Assembly (NCBI RefSeq): GCF_013031355.1
Contig: NZ_WPZO01000004.1
Location: forward strand, 1-64,000
Length of the DNA: 64,000 nucleotides
Reading direction: 5' to 3'
Origin: Ruegeria arenilitoris
GTDB taxonomy: Bacteria > Pseudomonadota > Alphaproteobacteria > Rhodobacterales > Rhodobacteraceae
The position numbers and the translations under genes were made by a program. Positions 10,796 through 19,296 of the stretch are shown here, piece after piece. The notes under the pieces are model-generated. The model did no database searches, was not told the DNA's origin, and saw nothing but the letters and a program-made list of their open reading frames with translations. The stretch's first letter is position 1. Every line of letters begins with the position of its first letter.

Positions 10796-12255
10796 CAATA
10801 ATAAAAACACCTGACGTCCCGACGCCTGAAAAATTTACCGACCCCGCCGCCGCCGTGGCCCGTCTGGAAGAGCTGTACGAAAAGGCGACGCAGTTCCTGT
10901 GCGACAGCTTTGCCAAAGCGATGGAACAGGGCACTCCGGCCGAGCGGTACAGGGCCTTTTACCCGGAAATTCGCATCAAGACGTCCTCCTATGCGCAGGT
11001 CGACAGCCGGCTGAGCTTTGGCCACGTGTCCGAGCCTGGAACCCACGCAACAACGGTGACACGGCCCGACCTGTTCCGATCCTACCTGACGCAACAGATC
11101 GCCCTGCTGATCAGGAACCATGATCAGCCGGTGACGATTCAGGCATCCGACACGCCTATCCCGGTGCATTTCGCCGTGGCCAACAACCCCGATCTGGTGG
11201 TGCCGCATCAGGGCGCCGCCGGGTTCACCCTTCGCGATGTATTCGACGTTCCGGACCTGACCACCACCAATGACGACATCGTCAACGGGGTGCATGACGC
11301 GAATGACGAGATTGGCCCGCTGTCGCTGTTCACAGCGCAAAGGGTGGATTATTCGCTGGCCCGGCTGTCACATTACACGGCGACCGACCCGAGCCATTTC
11401 CAGAACCACGTCCTGTTCACAAACTACCAGTTCTACGTGTCCGAGTTCGAAAACTACGCGCGCGAGCAACTGGCCGATCCGGACAGCGGCTATACCAGTT
11501 TCGTCTCGACCGGGAATGTCGAGATCACCACGCCCGACGCTGTGCTGGAGCAGCCGCTGAAACTGCCTCAGATGCCGACCTATCACCTGAAACGCGCGGA
11601 TGGGGCGGGGATCACACTGGTCAATATCGGGGTGGGTCCATCGAATGCGAAAACTGCCACCGACCATATTGCGGTTTTGCGCCCGCATGCCTGGCTGATG
11701 GTCGGCCATTGCGCGGGCCTGCGCAACACACAGGCGCTGGGGGATTTCGTGCTGGCCCACGCCTATCTGCGCGAGGACAAGGTGCTGGACGACGACCTGC
11801 CCGTCTGGGTTCCGATCCCGCCGCTGGCCGAGATTCAGGTGGCTTTGGAACAGGCCGTGGCCGAGGTCACCGAACTGGAAGGGTATGAGCTGAAGCGGAT
11901 CATGCGCACCGGCACCGTTGCCTCGGTCGATAACCGCAACTGGGAACTGCGCGACCAGTCCGGCCCGGTTCAGCGCCTGAGCCAATCGCGCGCAATCGCG
12001 CTGGATATGGAAAGCGCCACCATCGCCGCGAACGGCTATCGGTTCCGTGTTCCTTACGGCACCTTGCTGTGCGTGTCCGACAAGCCTTTGCACGGGGAAT
12101 TAAAGCTTCCAGGCATGGCCTCGGCGTTCTATACCACTCAGGTCAGCCGTCATCTGGCGATCGGAATACACGCGATGGAACACTTGCGCGGGATGCCGTT
12201 GGAGCGTTTGCACAGCCGGAAATTGCGTTCGTTTGACGAAACAGCCTTTCTCTGA
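10792..12255 (+). CDS. amn: AMP nucleosidase
   Basis: A 487-residue enzyme that hydrolyses AMP to adenine and ribose 5-phosphate. The N-terminal AMP-nucleosidase domain is followed by a nucleoside-phosphorylase-like C-terminal half, with GVGPSNAKTATDHIAVLRPHAWLMVGHCAGL and the catalytic-region ALDMESATIAANGYRFRVPYG. Length matches E. coli Amn. It is the downstream partner of the adenine deaminase gene, whose substrate it generates. Confidence 0.93.
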   Translation: MTIIKTPDVPTPEKFTDPAAAVARLEELYEKATQFLCDSFAKAMEQGTPAERYRAFYPEIRIKTSSYAQVDSRLSFGHVSEPGTHATTVTRPDLFRSYLTQQIALLIRNHDQPVTIQASDTPIPVHFAVANNPDLVVPHQGAAGFTLRDVFDVPDLTTTNDDIVNGVHDANDEIGPLSLFTAQRVDYSLARLSHYTATDPSHFQNHVLFTNYQFYVSEFENYAREQLADPDSGYTSFVSTGNVEITTPDAVLEQPLKLPQMPTYHLKRADGAGITLVNIGVGPSNAKTATDHIAVLRPHAWLMVGHCAGLRNTQALGDFVLAHAYLREDKVLDDDLPVWVPIPPLAEIQVALEQAVAEVTELEGYELKRIMRTGTVASVDNRNWELRDQSGPVQRLSQSRAIALDMESATIAANGYRFRVPYGTLLCVSDKPLHGELKLPGMASAFYTTQVSRHLAIGIHAMEHLRGMPLERLHSRKLRSFDETAFL

Positions 12256-12385
12256 AGCAAAAAAGCAACGATTTCCCCATATTTTTAGGGTTTTCCGCGC
12301 TACTATTCGTTGTGTTCGTCCACAATATCCCGTTACAGTTACGCGGTGAGGCCCTATTTATCGGGCACGTTAAGGAGACCAAGAA

Positions 12386-12673
12386 ATGGCAAAGCCTATG
12401 ACAAAGACTCAGCTGGTTGCTGCTCTCGCTGAGGAAATGGGGACAGACAAGAAAGCCGCGAATGCTGCGCTGGAGGCCATGACCGGCCTGATCACCCGCG
12501 AAGTTTCGGCCGGCGGCGCAGTCACCCTGCCCGGCGTTGGCAAAATCTACTGCCGCGAGCGCCCCGAGCGCATGGTGCGCAACCCCGCCACCGGCGAGCA
12601 GTTCAAGAAAGAAGCCGACAAAGTGGTCAAGATGACCATCGCCAAGGCACTGAAAGACAGCGTGAACGGCTGA
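12386..12673 (+). CDS. HU/IHF-family DNA-binding protein
   Basis: A 95-residue histone-like protein. It begins with MTKTQLVAALAEE, typical of the HU dimerisation helices. The DNA-binding arm region is divergent: GKIYCRERPERMVRNPATGEQ keeps the RNPATGE signature at the arm tip. The C-terminal KFKKEADKVVK-type helix is close to HU. A clear AAGGAGACC box precedes the ATG and an intrinsic terminator follows, so it is a monocistronic gene. Whether it is the main HU or a paralogue cannot be told from this window. Confidence 0.9.
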   Translation: MAKPMTKTQLVAALAEEMGTDKKAANAALEAMTGLITREVSAGGAVTLPGVGKIYCRERPERMVRNPATGEQFKKEADKVVKMTIAKALKDSVNG

Positions 12674-12699
12674 TTTCAGCTTTCACTGCGATATGATCA

Positions 12700-12730
12700 A
12701 GGGCCGCCGGTTGGGGGCCCTTTTTCTTTT
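12700..12730 (+). terminator. Intrinsic terminator of the HU-like gene
   Basis: GGGCC and GGCCC arms around a short loop (12701-12720) are followed directly by TTTTTCTTTT, 27 bp past the stop codon. This is a textbook rho-independent terminator. Confidence 0.85.
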
Positions 12731-12778
12731 GGACCATTTTGTTCGATCTCTTTTTTGCGCGCTTTGAGCCCAAATTGT

Positions 12779-13177
12779 TCAATCGGATAGCATAAGTGCC
12801 AGAGGTCCGTCTTTGGCTGCTAACCGTGACCAACCCGGTTTGGACCCGACCACAAGACGTGCGAACAAACGGTCTCGAATGAATAGTTCCGCGCCTTGAT
12901 CGGTCCAGCCCACACTCAATTCGCCATCATTTTTTGGCGGATTGAAGCCTCCGGTAAATTCAGGTTTCACATACTCTGCAGAGTTTGCAAATGGCATGTT
13001 TTTGGAGAACTTCCATTCGTTCTCAACGGGTGCTGCTTTGCGGTTGTATAGCCAGCAGTCCGCCGTAACTTTCCCGCCTTCATCAAGCAGGTAGGCATAA
13101 CCCGTTTTGCCATCGTCATCCAAAATCAGGGATTGCTGACCGTCGGGGCTGGTGTAGCGAAGCACTTCGTTGTCCAT
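12779..13177 (-). CDS. Hypothetical protein, 132 residues
   Basis: I do not recognise the family. The protein starts MDNEVLRYTSPDGQ at 13177; 48 further in-frame codons upstream run into the BCCT terminator and are not credible. It has no signal peptide or membrane segment. The sequence is rich in aromatic and charged residues (for example GYAYLLDEGGKVTADCWLYN), suggesting a small beta-rich soluble domain. Its base composition appears lower in G+C than its neighbours, which may indicate acquisition. It lies between two intrinsic terminators and so forms its own unit. Confidence 0.6.
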   Translation of the reverse strand: MDNEVLRYTSPDGQQSLILDDDGKTGYAYLLDEGGKVTADCWLYNRKAAPVENEWKFSKNMPFANSAEYVKPEFTGGFNPPKNDGELSVGWTDQGAELFIRDRLFARLVVGSKPGWSRLAAKDGPLALMLSD

Positions 13178-13280
13178 TCTTCGACTGTAAATGAATGCAG
13201 AAGCCAACAAAAGAATGTCGATGGGAATAACAGCTTTGTTCGGCATTGCGAACATTGGCTGAGTAGAAGCTGCGCCAAAG

Positions 13281-13308
13281 AAAAACGGGCGCCGAGACGC
13301 CCGTTTTT
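13281..13308 (-). terminator. Intrinsic terminator of the BCCT-like gene
   Basis: ACGGGCG (13285-13291) pairs perfectly with CGCCCGT (13298-13304) around a 6-base loop, flanked by A5 and T5 runs. It could act in both directions but lies directly past the stop of the leftward BCCT-like gene. Confidence 0.9.
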
Positions 13309-13327
13309 GTTTCATTACCATGGTTGA

Positions 13328-14530
13328 TCAGTGAACCGTCTCAACCTTGTGGAAGTCCAAATCGCGGTCTTCGGGCATCGAGTCGATGCTCAGCACCTCT
13401 TTGCGCTTGCTGATCAGGATGTAGACCACACATGCCAGGTACAGACCAACCACAACTGCACCGATCCACTGGATCTGCAGCCACTGGCTCTGGAACAGCA
13501 GGGTCAGGACGAACAGCAGCGCTACGTTGCCGCCTACATAGACCAGTTTGCCCAGACGCTCGACCGTCATGTTCAGGTTGTCGGTGTACAGACGGATCAG
13601 CGAGTCCAGCGAGTTGATCACGAAAGTCACGCCCACGATCACCATTGCAATGTTGGTGATACCTGCGGTGTCGATGCCGTTCAGGTGGTAGTAGTAGAGA
13701 ACGGTGAACCAGATACCCAGCGGGATCGACGGGAAGATCAGCAGCGCCGCCAGCAGCTGCCATGTAGTCAGACCACCTACAAAGCGCGAGGTGAACTGGC
13801 CGATCATGATCGACCATGCGAACCACCAGAACAGGTAGAAGGCGTGGTAATCGGTCAGCGGCAGGACGAACTTGTGGATGTTCGTGAAATAGGCGCCGAT
13901 GTTGCTGCCGGTTTCCAGGAACCCGGTAACTCCCATGCCGGCCGCTGCCCACATGCCAAGGATCAGGGCCAGGAACAGGAAGGTCGAGCCCACCGACAGG
14001 ATACGCACGTATTTCAGGTCGGTCGAAGAATAGGCCGCAGCCAGAATCACGACGAACACGATGATATAGAAAGTACCGACCACGGACTCACCGTCGCCAA
14101 CTTCTGGCAGGTAACCCGGCAGGTAGATCAGGAACAGGCTGGCGGTAAAGGCGCAGGTGCCGATGATGACGACGTTGTTGACCAGCTTGACCAGCGGGAT
14201 TTCAAAGAACTTCACCCGCGGCTCGATCACGCAGAAATAGAACGCTGTCAGGAAGTAGAACGCCCAAATCAGGAAACCCCAGAAGCCGAACTCGATGGCC
14301 AGAGGATTGGCGAAAGCATAAGCCGGGTCTTCGGCATAGCCGCCGAACTCGGTCAACGGGAACATGATCAGGCCGACATCCAGACCGGATGTGAACAGGA
14401 TCGCAATGAAAGTGAACAGATGGACGGGGGTTACGCCAACACAGCGCAGGTTCCACCACTTCACCACGAAGAAAGCGACCAGGCCCAAAGCCAGCAGGAC
14501 GCCGAACGACAGGATGTACTCCAACAACAC
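13328..14530 (-). CDS. BCCT-like (betaine/carnitine/choline) transporter, short form
   Basis: A 400-residue integral membrane protein with about ten hydrophobic segments. The segment YLFWWFAWSIMIGQFTSR followed by GGLTTWQ matches the conserved WW.SW.PF.G.F.AR.S.G.T core of the BCCT family, where the tryptophans bind quaternary amines. FGFWGFLIWAFY matches the family's FHWGLHAW-like region. Canonical BCCT proteins have 12 TM helices and 500 or more residues, so this version is clearly shorter, with reduced N-terminal and interhelix regions. It starts at a GTG 8 bases after GGGAGG. It stands alone with its own terminator. Substrate is presumably a quaternary amine, but I infer this from the motif only. 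Confidence 0.7.
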   Translation of the reverse strand: MLLEYILSFGVLLALGLVAFFVVKWWNLRCVGVTPVHLFTFIAILFTSGLDVGLIMFPLTEFGGYAEDPAYAFANPLAIEFGFWGFLIWAFYFLTAFYFCVIEPRVKFFEIPLVKLVNNVVIIGTCAFTASLFLIYLPGYLPEVGDGESVVGTFYIIVFVVILAAAYSSTDLKYVRILSVGSTFLFLALILGMWAAAGMGVTGFLETGSNIGAYFTNIHKFVLPLTDYHAFYLFWWFAWSIMIGQFTSRFVGGLTTWQLLAALLIFPSIPLGIWFTVLYYYHLNGIDTAGITNIAMVIVGVTFVINSLDSLIRLYTDNLNMTVERLGKLVYVGGNVALLFVLTLLFQSQWLQIQWIGAVVVGLYLACVVYILISKRKEVLSIDSMPEDRDLDFHKVETVH

Positions 14531-14717
14531 TTAACACACCTCCCATTATATTTCGGATGCGGCTGCTGTTATCTTTTATTGGCGAGTCAATCAATAAAAA
14601 CGACCAATTCGTTAATGCTGTGGGCCGGATGTGCCTTTTTTGACGCAAAAAACGACCCACCTTGCGGTGAATGCGAAATTGATAAACAGTGCGCGAAAGT
14701 GCTGAGAGGGGAGCGGA

Positions 14718-15605
14718 ATGGACCTTCGCGCCATTGCCATGGGGCTGACATTTGCGTTCATCTGGTCCTCGGCCTTTACCTCGGCCCGGATCATCGTCGC
14801 GGATGCGTCCCCGTTGTTTTCGCTGGCTGTTCGGTTTTTGATTTCTGGGCTGATTGGCGTGGCCATTGCACGTGCCATGGGTCAAAGCTGGAACCTGACA
14901 CGACCGCAGTGGCGGGCGACGATCCTGTTCGGAATTTGCCAAAATGCCCTTTATTTGGGTCTGAATTTCTATGCGATGCAAACGGTTGAGGCGTCGCTTG
15001 CCGCCATCATCGCCTCGACCATGCCGTTGCTGGTGGCTTTGGCGGGCTGGCTGTTTCTGGGCGAAAAGCTGCGTCCGCCAGCGGTGCTGGGCTTGTTTGC
15101 GGGCTTTGCCGGTGTGGCCCTGATCATGAGCACACGGATCGGCGGCGGCGTTGACATGTTCGGCGTGACTCTGTGTTGCATCGGGGCCCTGGCACTGACC
15201 TTTGCCACGCTGTCCATTCGCGGAGCAACGTCGGGCGGCAATTTCATGATGGTGGTCGGGTTGCAGATGCTGGTAGGTTCTGCCGTTCTGTTTGTCGCGG
15301 CACCGCTGTTCGAAAAAATCTACATCCATCCGACCGTGCCGCTGGTGCTGGCCTTCACCTACACGACCCTGTTCCCCGGTCTGCTGGCAACATTGATCTG
15401 GGTCCTGCTTTTGGATCGAATCGGCGCCACCCGCGCGGCGACGTTCCATTTCCTCAACCCCGTCTTCGGCGTCACCATCGCTGCCATCCTGTTGGGCGAG
15501 AAACTGGGCCCGCTGGATGCGGTTGGGGTCGGGATCACGACACTCGGAATTCTGGCGGTTCAGCTGGCGCGGCAGCCTGCTCAGGGCAGCAAGGCCTCGA
15601 CCTGA
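14718..15605 (+). CDS. EamA/DMT-family transporter
   Basis: A 295-residue protein of the drug/metabolite transporter superfamily, composed of two EamA repeats (about residues 5-135 and 145-285) with ten predicted TM helices. The motif-like segments SLAAIIASTMPLLVALAGWLFLGEKL and RAATFHFLNPVFGVTIAAILLGEKL mark the end of each repeat. These proteins usually export amino acids or metabolites. It begins at an ATG preceded by GAGAGGGGAG. Its last 25 bases overlap the convergent glutathione peroxidase gene. Confidence 0.88.
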   Translation: MDLRAIAMGLTFAFIWSSAFTSARIIVADASPLFSLAVRFLISGLIGVAIARAMGQSWNLTRPQWRATILFGICQNALYLGLNFYAMQTVEASLAAIIASTMPLLVALAGWLFLGEKLRPPAVLGLFAGFAGVALIMSTRIGGGVDMFGVTLCCIGALALTFATLSIRGATSGGNFMMVVGLQMLVGSAVLFVAAPLFEKIYIHPTVPLVLAFTYTTLFPGLLATLIWVLLLDRIGATRAATFHFLNPVFGVTIAAILLGEKLGPLDAVGVGITTLGILAVQLARQPAQGSKAST

Positions 15606-16102
15606 CGCAACAGCTTGGGCGCATCCGGCTTTGTATTCGCGCCATAGGTGGCAGCAACCTCGCCATTGGGGTCCAGCAGGATCTTGTTGAAATTCCACCG
15701 GGGCTCAAACCCGGTCTGCGCTGCAACCGCCTTGTAGAAGGGATGCGCATTCGCACCTTTCACTGGCGTGATATCTGTCATCGGCAGGGTCAGGCCATAG
15801 TTCATCTCGCAGAATTCCTTGACCTCATCGGCCGAGCCCAGTTCCTGGTTGAACGAATCCGATGGCACGGCCAGAACCACAAGACCGCGATCCGAATACG
15901 CCTCATACACCTTTTGCAGAGACGCATATTGCCCGGTGAAGCCGCAGTGCGAGGCGGTGTTCACCACCAGAACCGGCTGCCCCCTCCAATCTTCGATCGA
16001 CAAGGTGCCGCCGTCGATCGACGCGAACTCCCCCGACAACGGAGCGGCTTGCACCGTGCGGCCGAATAGGATCAGGACCGTCAAAACAAACATTCTGAAC
16101 AT
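15581..16102 (-). CDS. Glutathione peroxidase family protein, probably periplasmic
   Basis: A 173-residue thiol peroxidase. Residues 1-19 form a signal peptide (MFRMFVLTVLILFGRTVQA), so the enzyme is likely periplasmic. The catalytic cysteine is in VVNTASHCGFTGQY, and the conserved WNFNKILLD motif is present. Cysteine replaces selenocysteine as usual in bacteria. It removes hydroperoxides, with thioredoxin or glutathione as reductant. It lies next to the divergent msrB-msrA pair and fits an oxidative-damage theme. Confidence 0.9.
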   Translation of the reverse strand: MFRMFVLTVLILFGRTVQAAPLSGEFASIDGGTLSIEDWRGQPVLVVNTASHCGFTGQYASLQKVYEAYSDRGLVVLAVPSDSFNQELGSADEVKEFCEMNYGLTLPMTDITPVKGANAHPFYKAVAAQTGFEPRWNFNKILLDPNGEVAATYGANTKPDAPKLLRQVEALLP

Positions 16103-16244
16103 GATTTGGCCTCCCTTTGCTTACATTACGTATCAAACCCGGTTGCAGATCACCCGCACGAACGCGCGAGGCCGCTGAAATAGGGCTTTGATTTCCCCGC
16201 CCCTGCCCCCAGATTATGCCACAAGTAAAACGACCGGAGGAGCC

Positions 16245-16694
16245 ATGACCCGTTATACCAAAGACCCCGAGGCCATCGCCGCCCTGTCCCCCGAAGAGTT
16301 CCACGTCACGCAGCGCAGCGGGACCGAGCGTCCGGGCACCGGCAAATATTTGGGCAACAAGGAACCGGGGATTTATGTGGACATCGTCTCGGGCGAGCCG
16401 CTGTTCGCTTCGACCCACAAGTACGAATCCGGCTGCGGCTGGCCCAGCTTCACCAAACCGATCATCCATGAACATGTGGAGGAGTTTCACGACTCCACCC
16501 ATGGTATGATCCGCACCGAGGTCCGCTCGAAACACGGCGACAGTCATTTGGGGCATGTCTTCCCGGATGGTCCGCGCGAACATGGCGGGCTGCGCTATTG
16601 CATCAACTCTGCCGCGCTGCGGTTCATCCATCGCGACGAGATGGAGGCCGAAGGCTATGGCGAATACCTGATCCATGTGGAGGATATTCAATGA
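16245..16694 (+). CDS. msrB: Peptide-methionine (R)-S-oxide reductase MsrB
   Basis: A 149-residue MsrB that reduces the R-diastereomer of methionine sulfoxide in proteins. The signatures SGCGWPSF and [14 protein letters not shown] (catalytic Cys) are intact. The two CxxC pairs that bind structural zinc in many MsrBs are absent: the corresponding region reads [11 protein letters not shown]. This is therefore the zinc-free form. The ATG at 16245 follows GGAGGAG; the longer open frame is not used. It overlaps msrA by 4 nt. Confidence 0.95.
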   Translation: MTRYTKDPEAIAALSPEEFHVTQRSGTERPGTGKYLGNKEPGIYVDIVSGEPLFASTHKYESGCGWPSFTKPIIHEHVEEFHDSTHGMIRTEVRSKHGDSHLGHVFPDGPREHGGLRYCINSAALRFIHRDEMEAEGYGEYLIHVEDIQ

Positions 16695-17200
16695 CCGAAG
16701 AACGCGCCGTACTGGCCGGGGGCTGCTTCTGGGGGATGCAGGACCTGATCCGCAAACTGCCGGGCGTGTCGGGTACCCGTGTCGGCTATACCGGCGGGGA
16801 TGTGCCCAACGCCACCTATCGCAACCACGGCACCCATGCCGAAGGGATCGAAATCTGGTTTGATCCCACCACGATCACCTATCGCGATCTGCTGGAGTTC
16901 TTCTTTCAGATTCACGACCCGACCACGTTGAACCGTCAGGGCAATGATCGCGGCATGAGCTACCGCTCGGCCATCTACTATGTGGATGACGCCCAGAAAC
17001 AGGTAGCTGAGGATACGATTGCCGATGTGAACGCCAGCGGCATCTGGCCTGGCAAAGTGGTGACCGAACTGGAACCCGTCGGTGACTTCTGGGAGGCCGA
17101 GCCCGAGCATCAGGATTACCTCGAGCGTATCCCGAACGGCTATACCTGCCACTTCCCGCGCCCCGATTGGGTTCTGCCCAAACGCGACGCGGCTGAATAA
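16691..17200 (+). CDS. msrA: Peptide-methionine (S)-S-oxide reductase MsrA
   Basis: A 169-residue MsrA with the catalytic GGCFWG motif near the N-terminus (residues 10-15) and the conserved [21 protein letters not shown] block. It reduces the S-diastereomer of methionine sulfoxide and complements MsrB. The ATG overlaps the msrB stop (ATGA), so the two are co-translated. A second, resolving cysteine occurs near the C-terminus in YTCHFPRP. Confidence 0.95.
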   Translation: MTEERAVLAGGCFWGMQDLIRKLPGVSGTRVGYTGGDVPNATYRNHGTHAEGIEIWFDPTTITYRDLLEFFFQIHDPTTLNRQGNDRGMSYRSAIYYVDDAQKQVAEDTIADVNASGIWPGKVVTELEPVGDFWEAEPEHQDYLERIPNGYTCHFPRPDWVLPKRDAAE

Positions 17201-17206
17201 AGGCGT

Positions 17207-17222
17207 GGCCCCTGCGGGGGCT
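17207..17222. terminator. Weak hairpin between msrA and the hydantoinase gene
   Basis: GCCCC and GGGGC arms around a 3-base loop occur in the 20-bp gap of two convergent genes. There is no T-run, so it is only a possible shared terminator. Confidence 0.35.
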
Positions 17223-19224
17223 ACCCTGTCGCCACCCGCGGGCGGCCGCTGGCCTCGACGGTGACCGTGGCCTCGACAAACACGTCCTGCGCCTCAATCC
17301 TTGCGGTTCGGATATCCCGGTCAACCACGACCCGGATGTCCTCGGCCCCGGCCTGACGCACAGCACCCTCGGCCTCGGAGCGCAATACGGATTCTAACAA
17401 TTCCAACGCCGCGCTGGATTCGTTGAAATCCTGCGGTCCGTCTTCAAGGTGAACCCGGAACCGGCCCTCGGACGGGGATGTGACCGTGCCGGTTCTGCGC
17501 AGGGTCAGGCGTCCTACCACAGCACCGATAGCATTGGCCACGCCAGCATGTTCCGGCAGAATCATGCGACAGCGCAGACGCTCACCCACCGCAGGGTAGT
17601 AACTGGGCGCCGATGCCCCGAGACCAACCACATCGACGTTCAACATCGTATCCAGTGCCAACAGGCCGCGATGGCCGGACAAGCCCTTTTGCGTCAGAAC
17701 ATGCCGCGCCAATTCGGCGGACGGCACACCAAACGCCTCGGCTTCTTCGGCAAAAGCAGTCTCTAACAAGGTCAATGTGGTTTGTTCGGTCAGTTGATCG
17801 ACGATGATCTGTGCCAGTTCCTCCGGCGTCTTGGCCAACCTGTCTCCGGTGCCTACCCGCTTGCGCGCGATCAGTTCCAGCGCCTTGTGGGCCGCATCCG
17901 TATCCCAGGCGTCCAACCGACCCAGAACATGGCTGGCATCCGATGGCGTCACGCCCGAGACCTGAACGATTCCGCGATCCACCAACCGCGCCAGGGCCCC
18001 GTTCTCCATCCGGGTCCGCAGCAGGTCGCTGAGTGGCAGGACCTTGTCACCCAGCCTTTCCAGCAGGTCCTCTTCCCGCGCGCCCAACCCCTCGGCGTGA
18101 ATGCCGGGAACGCGGCGTGCAAAGCGGGTGTCATGCTCGCCTACCGTTGTCGCCCGCAGTTGCGTATCCAACACGGCATGAACAGCCTCGGGCGCCTCAG
18201 ATGCGATCAGCGAAACGGGCAGCACCCGCCGCGGCCCCAGAAACACGCCGCCGCCCAGCCCTTCAGTCATCACATGCACCTGACTGTCGCCGCCCAGACC
18301 GTGGGTGCGCATCGCGACCGCCTCGACCATGGTGCGGAAGCCACCGACCTGCGCGCCAGCGGGATCAATCGCAGGCTTGCCGTCGCGGATCAGCGCCACA
18401 TCGGTGGTCGTGCCTCCGATATCCGACACAAGGGCGTTCTCAGTGCCTGTCAGCCAGCTTGCGCCCACAATCGAGGCCGCCGGGCCGCTGAGGATGGTTT
18501 CAATCGGCCGTTCACGCGCCTGCTCGGCGCTCATCAGGGCACCATCCCCACGCACGACCATCATCGGCGCAGTGATACCCAATTCCAGCAACCGGTCCTG
18601 CGCGCGCCCGATCAGCCGGTCGATCATCCCGATCAGCCGGGCATTCAGCACCGCGGTCACTGCCCTCTTGGGGCCGTTCAGCTTGGCTGACAAGTGATGC
18701 GAACAGGTGACCGGAGCGCCCGTCTTTTCCGAAATGATCCGCGCCGCCTCCAGCTCATGCGCAGGGTTCCGTGTGGCGAACTGCGCCGCAATGGCAAAAC
18801 CCGAAATGCCTTTGTGAGAGTCTAAAAACGCCTCAAGCGCCGCCACATCCAGCGGTGCAGCTTCGCCGCCGGCATGGGTGTGACCACCCCCGACAACCAG
18901 CGCCGGATCACCTTTCAACGCATCCCGCAGCCCGTGCTTGTCCAGATCGCAGTCCTTGAACCCGATATAGATCAGCGCGACGCGCCCGCCCTGCCCTTCG
19001 ACCAGCGCATTTGTCGCCAAGGTGGTCGACAGCGACGCCATCGAAATCTGCTCCGGCGCCACCTGCGCCGCATCCAGAACTGCCTGAATCGCCTTGCCTA
19101 CGCCAATCGCCAGATCTGCCCTCGTGGTCAGGGACTTGGCTGAGGCGATAACCTCACGCTCATCCCGGATCAGCACCGCATCCGTGTAGGTTCCGCCCGT
19201 ATCCACCCCCAAAGCCAACGCCAT
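17221..19224 (-). CDS. Hydantoinase A/oxoprolinase-type ATP-dependent hydrolase subunit
   Basis: A 667-residue protein of the HyuA/OXP N-terminal family. It begins MALALGVDTGGTYTDAVL, an actin-like ATPase phosphate-1 motif, and has a second phosphate motif at VSDIGGTTTDVALI. HyuA-type enzymes hydrolyse hydantoins, 5-oxoproline or, in the acetone/acetophenone carboxylase family, activate ketones. Usually a HyuB subunit is encoded next door; none is visible here. The ATG at 19224 is preceded by AGGAGA. The next gene leftward on the same strand is not part of this function. Substrate unknown. Confidence 0.85.
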   Translation of the reverse strand: MALALGVDTGGTYTDAVLIRDEREVIASAKSLTTRADLAIGVGKAIQAVLDAAQVAPEQISMASLSTTLATNALVEGQGGRVALIYIGFKDCDLDKHGLRDALKGDPALVVGGGHTHAGGEAAPLDVAALEAFLDSHKGISGFAIAAQFATRNPAHELEAARIISEKTGAPVTCSHHLSAKLNGPKRAVTAVLNARLIGMIDRLIGRAQDRLLELGITAPMMVVRGDGALMSAEQARERPIETILSGPAASIVGASWLTGTENALVSDIGGTTTDVALIRDGKPAIDPAGAQVGGFRTMVEAVAMRTHGLGGDSQVHVMTEGLGGGVFLGPRRVLPVSLIASEAPEAVHAVLDTQLRATTVGEHDTRFARRVPGIHAEGLGAREEDLLERLGDKVLPLSDLLRTRMENGALARLVDRGIVQVSGVTPSDASHVLGRLDAWDTDAAHKALELIARKRVGTGDRLAKTPEELAQIIVDQLTEQTTLTLLETAFAEEAEAFGVPSAELARHVLTQKGLSGHRGLLALDTMLNVDVVGLGASAPSYYPAVGERLRCRMILPEHAGVANAIGAVVGRLTLRRTGTVTSPSEGRFRVHLEDGPQDFNESSAALELLESVLRSEAEGAVRQAGAEDIRVVVDRDIRTARIEAQDVFVEATVTVEASGRPRVATG

Positions 19225-19296
19225 CGGGTTCTCCTTCCTGTTCGCTGTGGATGGGTTTAGCGGTTTGGACCGACACGTCCAGCCTGTTTGCGGCAC

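Noticed and set aside
13331..14989. 552-codon rightward frame opposite the BCCT-like gene
   Set aside because: Antisense shadow: its product is full of Gln, His and Asp, as expected from the complement of a membrane-protein gene.
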